Of a stretch of DNA of 64,000 bases, positions 1 to 8,008 are shown piece after piece (the first letter of the stretch is position 1; every line of letters starts with the position of its first letter). Made by a program: the position numbers and the translations under genes. The stretch is from Pseudomonas marincola (GTDB lineage Bacteria > Pseudomonadota > Gammaproteobacteria > Pseudomonadales > Pseudomonadaceae). The notes beneath the pieces are model-generated. The model was not told where the DNA came from, made no database searches, and was given only the letters and a program-made list of their open reading frames with translations. The stretch covers positions 124,001-188,000 of the forward strand of contig NZ_FPBC01000009.1 of assembly GCF_900116605.1 (NCBI RefSeq), written 5' to 3'.

Positions 1-434
1 CAGTCGAATTCATCGCCGTCGCTCACCCGGATCACTCACTGCACCGCCTCGGCCGGCAACTGACCTTTCAGGACCTCGAATCGCAAATGCAGGTGGTCAT
101 TCGTGACTCGGGCCGCTTGCAGCCACGCGACGTTGGCTGGCTGGGCGCCGAACAACGCTGGACGGTCGGCAGCCTGGCCACCGCCGCCGCCTTCGTTAGC
201 AGCGGGCTGGGGTTTGCCTGGCTGCCGCGCCACGTCATTGCACGTGAACTCAACGACGGTCAGCTGAAACCGTTACCGCTGGATCAGGGCGGCAACCGCA
301 ACCCGACATTCTTTCTCTATTCGGACAAGGAGAAGCCGCTGGGTCCGGCAACGCAGATTCTTGTCGAGCTGATTCAAAAATTCGACGCGGCCCCGCTCAA
401 CGCAGAATTTGCATCCCCACCCTCCCCAGTCTGA
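1..434 (+). CDS. LysR-family transcriptional regulator, C-terminal part (5' end outside window)
   Basis: Open from the left edge (first complete codon at base 3) to a stop at 434, about 143 residues. The translated part has the late substrate-binding-domain pattern of LysR regulators, including a V-GSLATAAAFVSSGLGFAWLP stretch (effector pocket and hinge) and a final basic/acidic helix. The DNA-binding N-terminus is not in the window. It lies 13 bp ahead of an alpha/beta hydrolase and ppiA in the same direction. This neighbourhood recalls the PA3225-PA3228 region of P. aeruginosa, where PA3225 is a LysR repressor linked to antibiotic resistance; equating the two is inference from order only. 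The family call is firm; the effector is unknown. Confidence 0.85.
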   Translation, partial: VEFIAVAHPDHSLHRLGRQLTFQDLESQMQVVIRDSGRLQPRDVGWLGAEQRWTVGSLATAAAFVSSGLGFAWLPRHVIARELNDGQLKPLPLDQGGNRNPTFFLYSDKEKPLGPATQILVELIQKFDAAPLNAEFASPPSPV

Positions 435-447
435 AGGAACAGACCCC

Positions 448-1254
448 ATGTCCTATTTCGATAATGATGGTTGCCAGCTGCACTACGAAGAATACGGTGA
501 AGGCAAACCCCTGCTGCTGGTGCACGGGCTGGGCTCTAGCACACTGGACTGGGAATACCAGATAGGCGAGTTGGCCCGTCACTATCATGTTTTCGCTATC
601 GATCTGCGCGGCCATGGCCGCTCAGACAAACCCCGCGAAGCCTATAGCATGGAAATTTTCGCGGCTGATGTGGTGGCGTTGATCGAACACCTGAACTTGC
701 CGCCCGTGCATCTGGTTGGGATTTCCATGGGCGGCATGATCGGCTTTCAAATCGCCAGCCAGAACGTCGACCTGCTCAGCAGCCTGACCATTATCAACAG
801 CAGCCCCGAGGTCAAAGCCAAGAAGCCGGCGGATTACATTCAGATCGCCAAGCGCTGGACGCTGGCTCGGGTCATGAGCCTGGAAACCCTGGGCAAGGCA
901 CTGGGCAAGCTGCTGTTTCCCAAGGCGGAACAAGCCGACCTGCGCAGAAAGGTCGAGGAACGCTGGCCGCGCAACGACAAGCGCGCTTATCTGGCCAGTC
1001 TCAACGCCATTATTGGCTGGGGCGTCAGGGAACACCTTGCACGAATCACCTGTCCTACGCTGGTGATCAGCGCTGACAAAGACTACACGCCAGTCGCACT
1101 GAAACAGGCCTACGTCAGCGAGATGCCTAATGCACGCCTCGAAGTCATCAGCGACTCGCGCCACGCAACGCCGATGGATCAGCCACTGGAATTCAATAAA
1201 CGCTTGCTTGCCTTTCTTTCGGAAGTCGACACAATCAACAAAAACCCCGCATAA
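448..1254 (+). CDS. alpha/beta-fold hydrolase
   Basis: Predicted protein of 268 residues. The start at 448 is preferred over an in-frame ATG at 409 because a GAAGGAA ribosome-binding sequence sits just upstream and homologues begin with the strand that follows. The oxyanion motif HGLG is near residue 26, the nucleophile elbow GISMGG puts Ser at residue 93, an Asp follows in VISADKDYTP and the catalytic His in SDSRHATPMDQP near the C-terminus. No signal peptide, so cytoplasmic. It lies 12 bp upstream of ppiA and is probably co-transcribed with it. The full catalytic triad argues for an active esterase or hydrolase; the substrate cannot be read from the sequence. Confidence 0.9.
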   Translation: MSYFDNDGCQLHYEEYGEGKPLLLVHGLGSSTLDWEYQIGELARHYHVFAIDLRGHGRSDKPREAYSMEIFAADVVALIEHLNLPPVHLVGISMGGMIGFQIASQNVDLLSSLTIINSSPEVKAKKPADYIQIAKRWTLARVMSLETLGKALGKLLFPKAEQADLRRKVEERWPRNDKRAYLASLNAIIGWGVREHLARITCPTLVISADKDYTPVALKQAYVSEMPNARLEVISDSRHATPMDQPLEFNKRLLAFLSEVDTINKNPA

Positions 1255-1266
1255 GGATCTACCCGA

Positions 1267-1821
1267 ATGTTGAAAAGACTCGTCCTTGCTGCCTGCTCCA
1301 TGCTCCTGGCGACTAGCCTGCTGGCCGCTGAAAATCCCAAGGTGCTGATGACCACCAGCCTGGGTGAAATCGAGATTGAACTGAATCAGGAAAAAGCGCC
1401 GTTGAGCGTGAAGAACTTCCTCAACTACGTGGATACCGGGTACTACCGTAACACCCAATTTCACCGGGTCATCCCCGGTTTCATGATTCAGGGCGGCGGT
1501 TTCGATGCCAACATGAAGCAAAAGCAAACCCAGCCATCGATCAAGAACGAGGCCAATAACGGTCTGCACAACGTGCGCGGCACCATCTCCATGGCCCGCA
1601 CTCAGGTTGTCGACTCGGCCACCAGCCAGTTCTTCATCAACCACAAGGACAACGCCTTCCTCGACAACGGCTCGCGTGACTTTGGCTACGCTGTTTTCGG
1701 CAAGGTGACCAAAGGCATGGAAGTGGTCGACAAGATCGCCCAAGTCCCGACTGGCACCCGTGCCGGCATGCCCAACGTGCCGCAAACGCCAGTGATGATC
1801 GTCGACATCAAGCGCCTGTAA
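1267..1821 (+). CDS. ppiA: periplasmic peptidyl-prolyl cis-trans isomerase A (cyclophilin)
   Basis: 184 residues with an N-terminal signal peptide ([20 protein letters not shown], cleavage expected before AENPK), so exported to the periplasm. The cyclophilin core is clear: [15 protein letters not shown] at about residues 65-79 carries the catalytic Arg, and [12 protein letters not shown] lies near residue 122. Length fits PpiA/RotA. It assists proline isomerisation in folding of exported proteins. It follows the hydrolase by 12 bp and is closed by a strong hairpin, so the pair probably ends here as a transcription unit. Confidence 0.95.
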   Translation: MLKRLVLAACSMLLATSLLAAENPKVLMTTSLGEIEIELNQEKAPLSVKNFLNYVDTGYYRNTQFHRVIPGFMIQGGGFDANMKQKQTQPSIKNEANNGLHNVRGTISMARTQVVDSATSQFFINHKDNAFLDNGSRDFGYAVFGKVTKGMEVVDKIAQVPTGTRAGMPNVPQTPVMIVDIKRL

Positions 1822-1837
1822 ATCTTCGTTGCACCCT

Positions 1838-1869
1838 TCTGGCCGGGCACATTCAATTGCCCGGCCAGA
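1838..1869 (+). terminator. hairpin terminator after ppiA
   Basis: A perfect 12-bp stem (1838-1849 with 1858-1869) closes an 8-nt loop 16 nt after the ppiA stop. The right arm is followed by TTCCC rather than a long T-run, so termination may be incomplete, but the stem is very stable. Confidence 0.65.
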
Positions 1870-1934
1870 TTCCCGCCACAACCGACTACTCCCTGATAGG
1901 CTAAAGCCCATTCCCTTCGGCCAGGACGGCGCTG

Positions 1935-3767
1935 ATGCTATTTCGTTTTTTCGAGTCGCGGGTCGATGTCTTCAAGAACACGGCAGATGAAGCGCCGCCG
2001 CGCAGCATTGCGGGTTTCTACTGGCACTATCTGAAGCAGGTCTGGCCACTCTTCCTCGCCTTGCTCATCGTCGGTATCTTCGGTGCGCTTATCGAAGTTT
2101 CGCTGCTTAACTTTGTAGCGCAACTGATCGACATGGCCCAGGCCACGCCAAGCAGCGAATTTTTCAGCCGCTATCGCAACGAATTGCTGTGGATGCTCTG
2201 CGTGGTGATGATCATCCGCCCCGTGGTATTTGGCCTGCACGATCTTCTCGGCAATCAGGCGATTACGCCCAACCTGACCAACCTGGTTCGCTGGCAAAGC
2301 CATCGCTACGTACTCAAGCAAAGCCTGCGTTTCTTTCAGAACGACTTTGCCGGGCGTATCGCTCAACGCATCATGCAGACAGGGCCGTCGTTGCGCGACT
2401 CGGCAATGCAGGTGATCGAGGCGCTGTGGCATGTGGTGATCTATGCCGCCGGCGCGCTTTATCTGTTTGCCGAAGCGGACTGGCGGCTGATGGTGCCGTT
2501 GCTTGTGTGGATTTTGGCCTACTGCTTATTGCTGACCTATTTCGTCCCGCGTATCAAGCAGCGCTCAGCCACCGCCTCGGCCGCGCGCTCCAAACTGATG
2601 GGCCGTGTGGTCGACGGCTACAGCAATATCAGCACCCTCAAGCTGTTTGCCCACACCCGTGAAGAGCAAAACTATGCGCGCTCAGCGATGCAAGAGTTGC
2701 TCGACAAGGTGCGCATTCAAACCCGCACGGTGACCGCCTTGGATGTCAGCGTCACGGCCATCAATGGGCTGCTGATCGGTGCGACCGGCGCCCTCGCCTT
2801 GTGGCTGTGGAGCAATCAGTTAATCAGCACAGGCGCAATCGCCCTGGCGCTGGGACTGGTGATCCGCATCAACAGCATGGCGGAGTGGATCATGTGGGTG
2901 GTCAATGGCATTTTCGAGAACGTCGGCACCGTGCAAGACGGCATGAAAGCGATTGTGCAGCCCCGCGAGGTACAGGATCGCGAAGACGCTCAACCACTCA
3001 ACGTGCGCCACGGCAGTGTGCAGTTCGACAGCATCGGCTTTCACTACGGCAAAACCGCAGGGGTCATCAGCGACCTGAGTTTGCACATTGAGGCCGGTGA
3101 AAAGATCGGCCTTATCGGCCCCTCTGGGGCAGGCAAGTCAACCTTGGTCAGCTTGCTGTTGCGCCTCTACGACCTGCAAACCGGACGCATTCTGATCGAC
3201 GGCCAGGACATCGCCAATGTGACCCAGGAAAGTCTGCGCGCACAGATTGGCGTAGTCACCCAGGACACCGCCCTGCTGCATCGTTCTATTCGCGACAACC
3301 TGAGCTACGGCCGTCCTGCGGCCAGCGACAGCGAGCTGGACGCAGCAATGCGACAGGCCCACGCCGAAGACTTCATCAAGGCACTTGATGACAATCAGGG
3401 CGGCAAAGGCCTCGATGCTCAGGTTGGCGAGCGTGGAGTAAAGCTTTCAGGCGGCCAGCGTCAGCGCATTGCGATCGCCCGGGTGCTGCTCAAGGACGCG
3501 CCGATTCTGGTGCTGGATGAAGCCACTTCGGCGCTGGACTCAGAAATTGAAGTGGCCATTCAGGAAAGCCTCGACACGTTAATGCAGGGAAAAACGGTAA
3601 TCGCCATTGCCCACAGGCTGTCGACTATCGCCCGCATGGATCGCCTTGTGGTGATTGATCAGGGCAGCATTGTCGAAACCGGCACTCATGCCGAGTTGAT
3701 CGCCAAAGGTGGGCTGTATGCCCGACTCTGGCAGCATCAAACCGGCGGATTTGTCGGCGTTGAATAA
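1935..3767 (+). CDS. ABC exporter, fused permease and ATPase (MsbA-like half-transporter)
   Basis: 610 residues. The N-terminal 330 residues contain about six hydrophobic membrane segments of the type-1 exporter fold. The C-terminal nucleotide-binding domain has Walker A GPSGAGKST near residue 394, the signature LSGGQ near 504, Walker B ILVLDEATS near 525 and the switch His in AIAHRLSTI. It should act as a homodimer at the inner membrane and export a lipid, peptide or drug. The transported compound cannot be told; it lacks an N-terminal peptidase domain. Position after ppiA matches the order known around PA3228. It is a stand-alone unit, 113 bp after ppiA. Confidence 0.93.
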   Translation: MLFRFFESRVDVFKNTADEAPPRSIAGFYWHYLKQVWPLFLALLIVGIFGALIEVSLLNFVAQLIDMAQATPSSEFFSRYRNELLWMLCVVMIIRPVVFGLHDLLGNQAITPNLTNLVRWQSHRYVLKQSLRFFQNDFAGRIAQRIMQTGPSLRDSAMQVIEALWHVVIYAAGALYLFAEADWRLMVPLLVWILAYCLLLTYFVPRIKQRSATASAARSKLMGRVVDGYSNISTLKLFAHTREEQNYARSAMQELLDKVRIQTRTVTALDVSVTAINGLLIGATGALALWLWSNQLISTGAIALALGLVIRINSMAEWIMWVVNGIFENVGTVQDGMKAIVQPREVQDREDAQPLNVRHGSVQFDSIGFHYGKTAGVISDLSLHIEAGEKIGLIGPSGAGKSTLVSLLLRLYDLQTGRILIDGQDIANVTQESLRAQIGVVTQDTALLHRSIRDNLSYGRPAASDSELDAAMRQAHAEDFIKALDDNQGGKGLDAQVGERGVKLSGGQRQRIAIARVLLKDAPILVLDEATSALDSEIEVAIQESLDTLMQGKTVIAIAHRLSTIARMDRLVVIDQGSIVETGTHAELIAKGGLYARLWQHQTGGFVGVE

Positions 3768-4009
3768 GCCGCTGGGCATGCCAGTCGACGATTAGACAAA
3801 TAGCTAGCTTGCTTTGTAACCAAACATTGCATAATCTCGGCCTCAGGGTGTGACAAATGGTCGCGACCAACTCAACCCCTCTTGCTTGAGCCTCCGGGCT
3901 TTGCTCGTGCTTTTGAATCTGAGGCTTCTGAATCAACCCTTCAGACCCACTCGATGACAATTGCGAGTTTCAGTTGATGTGTTACTTCCAGAATTAAGGA
4001 AAGGCCATT

Positions 4010-4276
4010 ATGAAAATTGCGTCAGTCGTAACAGCGTTCATCACCAGCCTTGCACCTGCTGCATTTGCGGCAGAAGTAGACCGCGAGCCCGGCTCAGGGA
4101 TTCCGGCAGTTAAGTATCAATACGGCATGGATGTAGACATCAGCAAAGTCCTCTACCGCACGGACAACTCCAAGAAAGTAGGCGTTGTACCGGTCAATGT
4201 TGTGTATGAGGACAGCAAAGGCGAAATCCACAAAATTCAATTCCTGGAGTGGGGCAACGGCCCGCACAACGTATAA
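4010..4276 (+). CDS. small secreted DUF2790 protein
   Basis: 88 residues. A signal peptide (about residues 1-20, ending AFA-AEV) is followed by the DUF2790 pattern: YQYGMDVDISKVL, GVVPVNVVYEDSKGE, then a short aromatic C-terminus. An AAGGAAAGG ribosome-binding site lies just upstream. DUF2790 proteins are small periplasmic proteins widespread in Pseudomonas, often in several copies and of unknown role. The usual Cys before GVVP is replaced by Val (KKVGVVP). It stands alone, 242 bp after the ABC exporter; a TTGCTT-N17-TAATCT promoter-like pair occurs near 3810-3838. Confidence 0.88.
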   Translation: MKIASVVTAFITSLAPAAFAAEVDREPGSGIPAVKYQYGMDVDISKVLYRTDNSKKVGVVPVNVVYEDSKGEIHKIQFLEWGNGPHNV

Positions 4277-4282
4277 CGCCTT

Positions 4283-4313
4283 GCCCTGACCTGCCGCCGG
4301 TACAGGTCAGGGC
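4283..4313. terminator. bidirectional hairpin between DUF2790 gene and DUF482 gene
   Basis: A perfect 11-bp inverted repeat (4283-4293 and 4303-4313) with a 9-nt loop sits between two convergent genes whose stops are at 4276 and 4324. There is no clear T-run on either strand, so it may act as a stability element as much as a terminator. Confidence 0.6.
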
Positions 4314-4323
4314 TAACGCGACC

Positions 4324-5457
4324 TCAGTCGCTGGTTTGCTGGCGATAAGGCAGCAGGCTACACGCCTCCTTCGCATACTGGCTCACTCCCTCCCGCTCTT
4401 CCTGCAAGAAATCCGCAACCGCATTGCGCAGTCCCGGATGGCACAGGTAATGCCAGGAACGGGTGATCACCGGTTCAAACCCGCGAATCAATTTATGCTC
4501 ACCTTGCGCACCGGCATCGAAGCGCTTGATACCGTGGGCGATGGCGTAATCCATGCCCTGGTAGAAGCACGTCTCGAAGTGCAGCCGGTCAAACTCGCCA
4601 AGGCATCCCCAGTAACGGCCATACAGGCTATCGCCATCGATCAGGCTGAATGCCATCGCAATCGGCTGGCTGTTCTGAACAGCCATGACCACGCGAATAC
4701 TCTCTGGCATGTTTTGCGCCAGCAGGCTGAAAAATGACCGCGTCAGATACGGCAACTGGCCGCGCACCCGATAGGTGTTGGCGTAGCAGGTATAAACGAA
4801 ATCCCATTCCAACTCAGACAACTGACTGCCGATACGCCAGTCAAACTCGACGTTCTGTGCGGCCACCTGCTCACGCTCCTTACGCATTTGTTTGCGCTTG
4901 CGTGAACTGAGGGTGTCGAGGAAATCCTGAAAGTCGCGATAACCGCGATTGTGCCAATGGAACTGACAACCGTGGCGCTCCAGCCAACCTTCGCGCCCTT
5001 GCAGCAGCGCATCAGCCTTGGGATCGGTGAAGTTGATATGCGCGCTGGATAAACCACGCTCAGCCAAGGTTTCTGGCAGCGCATCAAGCATGTTGCTCAA
5101 TGCTTCGGGCGTGCCGAGCAAACGTGCCCCGGAGACGGGCGAAAACGGAATCGCGCAGAGCAGTTTGGGGTAGTACTGAATACCGGCCCGGGCGCAGGCA
5201 TCGGCCCAGCCGTGATCAAACACATACTCGCCATAGGAATGGCTTTTCAGGTAGCCGGGAATGGCCGCGCAGAGCGTGTCCTGAGCATCAAACCACGGCT
5301 GATGCGCGGGGCTCCAGCCCGAGCGCCCTCCCACACTGCCGCTGAGTTCCAGCGCCTGCAAAAAGGCATGGCGCAGAAATGGCTGACCGGCTGGCACCAG
5401 TGCGTCCCACTGGCCCGGATCTAGATCGTCGATGGAACAAGGCTGTGATGTTTTCAT
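4324..5457 (-). CDS. DUF482 / GNAT-like acyltransferase (peptidoglycan-biosynthesis-like)
   Basis: 377 residues, full length for the DUF482 family, which has the FemX-like double GNAT fold. Visible family features are the basic stretch SSRKRKQMRKERE in the middle, YTCYANTYRVRGQLPYLTR, and the C-terminal GRYWGCLGEFDRLHFETCFYQGMDYAI followed by FDAGAQGEHKLIRGFEP. The family is often named for a guessed peptidoglycan role, but no reaction is established. It is convergent with the DUF2790 gene and lies downstream of the porin terminator, so it has its own promoter. Cytoplasmic; no signal or membrane helices seen. Confidence 0.88.
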   Translation of the reverse strand: MKTSQPCSIDDLDPGQWDALVPAGQPFLRHAFLQALELSGSVGGRSGWSPAHQPWFDAQDTLCAAIPGYLKSHSYGEYVFDHGWADACARAGIQYYPKLLCAIPFSPVSGARLLGTPEALSNMLDALPETLAERGLSSAHINFTDPKADALLQGREGWLERHGCQFHWHNRGYRDFQDFLDTLSSRKRKQMRKEREQVAAQNVEFDWRIGSQLSELEWDFVYTCYANTYRVRGQLPYLTRSFFSLLAQNMPESIRVVMAVQNSQPIAMAFSLIDGDSLYGRYWGCLGEFDRLHFETCFYQGMDYAIAHGIKRFDAGAQGEHKLIRGFEPVITRSWHYLCHPGLRNAVADFLQEEREGVSQYAKEACSLLPYRQQTSD

Positions 5458-5485
5458 GGCCGCAGTCTGGCCTTTTGCGCAGATG

Positions 5486-5514
5486 AAAAAAAGCCCCGCT
5501 TGAGAGCGAGGCTT
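5486..5514 (-). terminator. intrinsic terminator downstream of the porin gene
   Basis: Read on the minus strand, a 10-bp stem with one mismatch (5505-5514 with 5491-5500) and TGAG/CTCA loop is followed by seven T residues. It lies beyond three other hairpins in the porin 3' region and is the only one with a proper T-tract. Confidence 0.8.
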
Positions 5515-5576
5515 AAAAAGAGCACCAATTGTTGCTCTGCGTCGAGACCTGCGCAGGCAGTCGTTACGCAGGTCAA

Positions 5577-5597
5577 CATGAGCCGCAGGGGCTCATG
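5577..5597. repeat. CATGAGCC hairpin, copy 1, in the porin 3' region
   Basis: Perfect 8-bp inverted repeat CATGAGCC / GGCTCATG with a 5-nt loop. The same arms recur at 27117-27139. A further 8-bp hairpin (5546-5553 with 5567-5574) lies beside it, so the 3' untranslated region of the porin transcript would be heavily structured. Confidence 0.6.
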
Positions 5598-5622
5598 CGT
5601 CGATCACTCGTACTAACGTGTC

Positions 5623-6936
5623 TTAGAACACGTATTGCATGCGCATTACGAACGCATCGCCATCATCGTCGCCAGCGGCGTTTTCGATGTTGTCGGTGTT
5701 GAGCATTACGTAGTTAGCAGCAACTTTGACCGCTTCAGTGGCGTACCAGTTAAGGCCCACAGTGTGGATGCTGGCTTCGGTATCGCCGACCTGGCGGGTA
5801 GCAGTCGAGGTTACTACGTTGCCATCATCGACATTGATGTGGTCATAGCGGTAGAACACTTCCCAGGCGCCGAGTTGCTTGTCTTCAGGCTTGACGATGT
5901 CGAACTTGGCGCCATCAAGCTTGTAGCCGCGAGACTCGCCTGTAAGGGTGTATGCCACCTGACCATAGTAGCCGTCGGTGTCGATGTCTTTGATCGCCGC
6001 GCTATCGGCTTTCAGAGTGCGGGTCAGGTATTCACCCTGAGCCGAGAAAGGACCCATTGCCCAGGCCAGTTCAGCGCCCCAGACCGAATCACTTTCAAAG
6101 TCACCGGCAACGCCCTGGAAGCCGCCGAATACAGCGCGGTTGCCATTGGTACCGGCATCGTTACCGCCGTTGGTGGAAACACCGCGCACGGTCAGACGTG
6201 GACGAATACGGCCATCGACAGCTGTGTCTTCGAGGTCACGGCTGGCGTAGTTGACACCCACATGCAGGACATTACCTGCCTCTGCCATCGGCGCGAATAC
6301 ACCGCGCAAGTTAAACTGCTTGACGCTGTCGCCATCGGTATCGTTTGCGTCTTTGGCGCTGATACCGCCCGACAACCAGAACATGTCACCGGCAACGCCA
6401 CTGGCTTGAGCGCCAAGGCCGTTTTCGTGGCCGTTTACCCAGTCAGCCACTTCATAGGCTGCGTTACGCTCGATGGCGGTGATCGACTTGGAGCTGGTGG
6501 CTTTTTCCAGACCAAAGTCCGGATCGAAACGGCCAAACTTCAAGTTAAATGGTTTGAAACCGGTGTAGGCAATCGACGCCTCGTCGAAGTAACCGTCATC
6601 CGAGTTGCCGGCGTTGTGCGCGAAGTCGTAGCTGATTGCGTACTTCCAGTCGGTGTAAGCAACACCGCTGATTTCCAGGAATGCGCGACGGAAGTAGGCT
6701 GCGTCTGCGGTTTCACCATTTTTGGTGTAGAAACCATCGAAGCGGCTGTAGTCGGCTTGCAAACGGCCGCCCAGCTTGAAGCTGAATTCTTTGTCGGTAG
6801 TGGCTACTTCAAGACCGCCTTAGGTTTTGACAACAATGTCAGCCCCATCAGAAGTCACAGTGCCGGCGAATACTTGCGTGGAAACAGCCATTGCCAGAGC
6901 GGTGGCAGCGACACCGGCGAAGTGCTTACAGATCAT
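5623..6936 (-). pseudogene. OprO/OprP-type outer-membrane porin gene interrupted by an in-frame TAA at codon 39
   Basis: Read from the ATG at 6936 (GGGGAA ribosome-binding site upstream) the frame spans 437 codons, the normal OprO/OprP length. Codons 1-25 encode a signal peptide (MICKHFAG...QVFA) and the mature start GTVTSDGADIVVKT matches the family. Codon 39, where relatives have Lys (KTKGGLEV), is TAA (6820-6822). After it the frame continues intact through GGLEV...[10 protein letters not shown] and the beta-barrel to a C-terminal aromatic residue (MQYVF), as in true porins. An internal ATG at 6762 would give a 379-residue product without signal peptide, which could not be exported. Either a recent nonsense mutation, a readthrough codon or a sequence error. 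The rest of the coding region looks undecayed. Confidence 0.8.
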
Positions 6937-7151
6937 CGAAAAATTCCCCTATGGACTTTTAGTCGTAAAACACACGAGTGTTTGAGCTCGTTTGTGTGGG
7001 GGAATCTTGGCGGTGGGATATGTCAGCTCGGTTGCTGATATATAAAGATTTTGTGACAACGGAACTTTTTTACTTCGAATACTTATAAGCAGCTATAAGC
7101 ACCCGCGACTGCAACCCGCGAGCAGTCGGGACTATCGAGGAGTGGCACAGA

Positions 7152-7403
7152 TTAACTCTGATGATTACCGCGCTGCTTTCCTTGTCGGATTTCAGACAAG
7201 CGAGCAGCCAGCGAATCAAGTGCGGCAGACTCCTCAACAGGGAGCCTGCGCACAACAGCCTGAGAAAGGCGCATGTGTTTGATGAAGCGGCGACAGTTGA
7301 TGCACATGAGCAAATGCGTGCGCATGGAAATCCGCGTTCGCAGACTCATTCTGTTGTCGAGCAAGTCGCCCGAACGCTCAACCAGTTGCTTGCAAGTCAG
7401 CAT
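7152..7403 (-). CDS. short zinc-type anti-sigma factor
   Basis: 83 residues. Carries Cys4 and the H-x3-C-x2-C pattern (H30, C34, C37) of zinc-binding anti-sigma domains (HC2/ZAS). No membrane helix, so a soluble cytoplasmic sensor or regulator rather than a membrane-anchored one. Its ATG overlaps the end of the ECF sigma gene by 7 nt, indicating translational coupling and a cognate pair. It should bind and hold the upstream sigma factor; the releasing signal (redox, metal or other) is not visible. A 7-bp hairpin (7106-7112 with 7122-7128) follows the stop. Confidence 0.8.
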   Translation of the reverse strand: MLTCKQLVERSGDLLDNRMSLRTRISMRTHLLMCINCRRFIKHMRLSQAVVRRLPVEESAALDSLAARLSEIRQGKQRGNHQS

Positions 7404-8008
7404 TTACCTGTTTCCTCAAAATGCTCCAGGGTCGCGAACACTTTAAGGCGCGCCCGGTGTAGTAGTACCCGAACATTTGAGAGCGATATATCAAGAAGAT
7501 TACAAATTTCTTCCAACTCCAAGCCCTGCCGTTCACGCAGCAACAACACACTGCCCTGAGAGGCCGACAGACTTACCAATGTTTTTTCCAGGCACTCGCG
7601 GAGTTCGACCTCCATGAGCAGCTTCTCGGGAGTATCCTGATGCCACGCATGCGGGGCCAGTAACCAGTGGCCATCATCCGCGAAATGTTCATCGCCGATG
7701 GTGCCATGCGGGCCGGGCAGGTCGTCAATCAGAACCTCCCGGCGATTATGCTTCAACCGAGTTTTAGCTGTATTGGCGGTGATGGTCAGCAACCAGGTTT
7801 TGAGGCTCGAACGCCCCTGAAAACCCTCGAGATTATTGACCACAGCCAGCCATGCATCCTGGACGACTTCATCCGCATTACGGCTGCCCACAATAGCAAA
7901 CGCAACCGCACGCATTGCCCCCTGATAGGTGGCAACCAACTCCCTGTATGCTTTTTGCTCGCCCGACAGCAGCCGTGCGAGTAAAGCGCTATCGTCCGGA
8001 TAATTCAT
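7397..8008 (-). CDS. ECF-type RNA polymerase sigma factor
   Basis: 203 residues from the ATG at 8008, which shares one base with the TGA of the upstream fabH-like gene; a TTG one codon earlier is less likely. Region 2 is seen in MRAVAFAIVGSRNADEVVQDAWLAVVNN and SLKTWLLTITANTAKTRLKHNRRE, region 4 in the C-terminal ERQGLELEEICNLLDISLSNVRVLLHRARLKV helix-turn-helix. The extended linker (about residues 90-125) is acidic and His-rich. Sits between fabH-like and anti-sigma genes in one overlapping operon. Resembles the ECF gene next to OprO/OprP and the FabH-like gene in P. aeruginosa. Target promoters unknown. Confidence 0.92.
   Translation of the reverse strand: MNYPDDSALLARLLSGEQKAYRELVATYQGAMRAVAFAIVGSRNADEVVQDAWLAVVNNLEGFQGRSSLKTWLLTITANTAKTRLKHNRREVLIDDLPGPHGTIGDEHFADDGHWLLAPHAWHQDTPEKLLMEVELRECLEKTLVSLSASQGSVLLLRERQGLELEEICNLLDISLSNVRVLLHRARLKVFATLEHFEETGKC

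Noticed and set aside
622..1911. 429-codon minus-strand frame opposite the hydrolase and ppiA
   Set aside because: Spans two well-supported genes on the other strand and shows no domain pattern.
5635..7038. 467-codon open frame on the plus strand, antisense to the porin gene
   Set aside because: It mirrors the porin codons, has no family resemblance or ribosome site, and long antisense frames are common opposite GC-rich genes. The porin reading has a signal peptide and full barrel pattern.
6937..7150. Pho box upstream of the porin gene
   Set aside because: The best match, TTGTCAC-N4-TCTTTAT on the minus strand, agrees at only 5 and 3 of 7 positions with the two half-sites.
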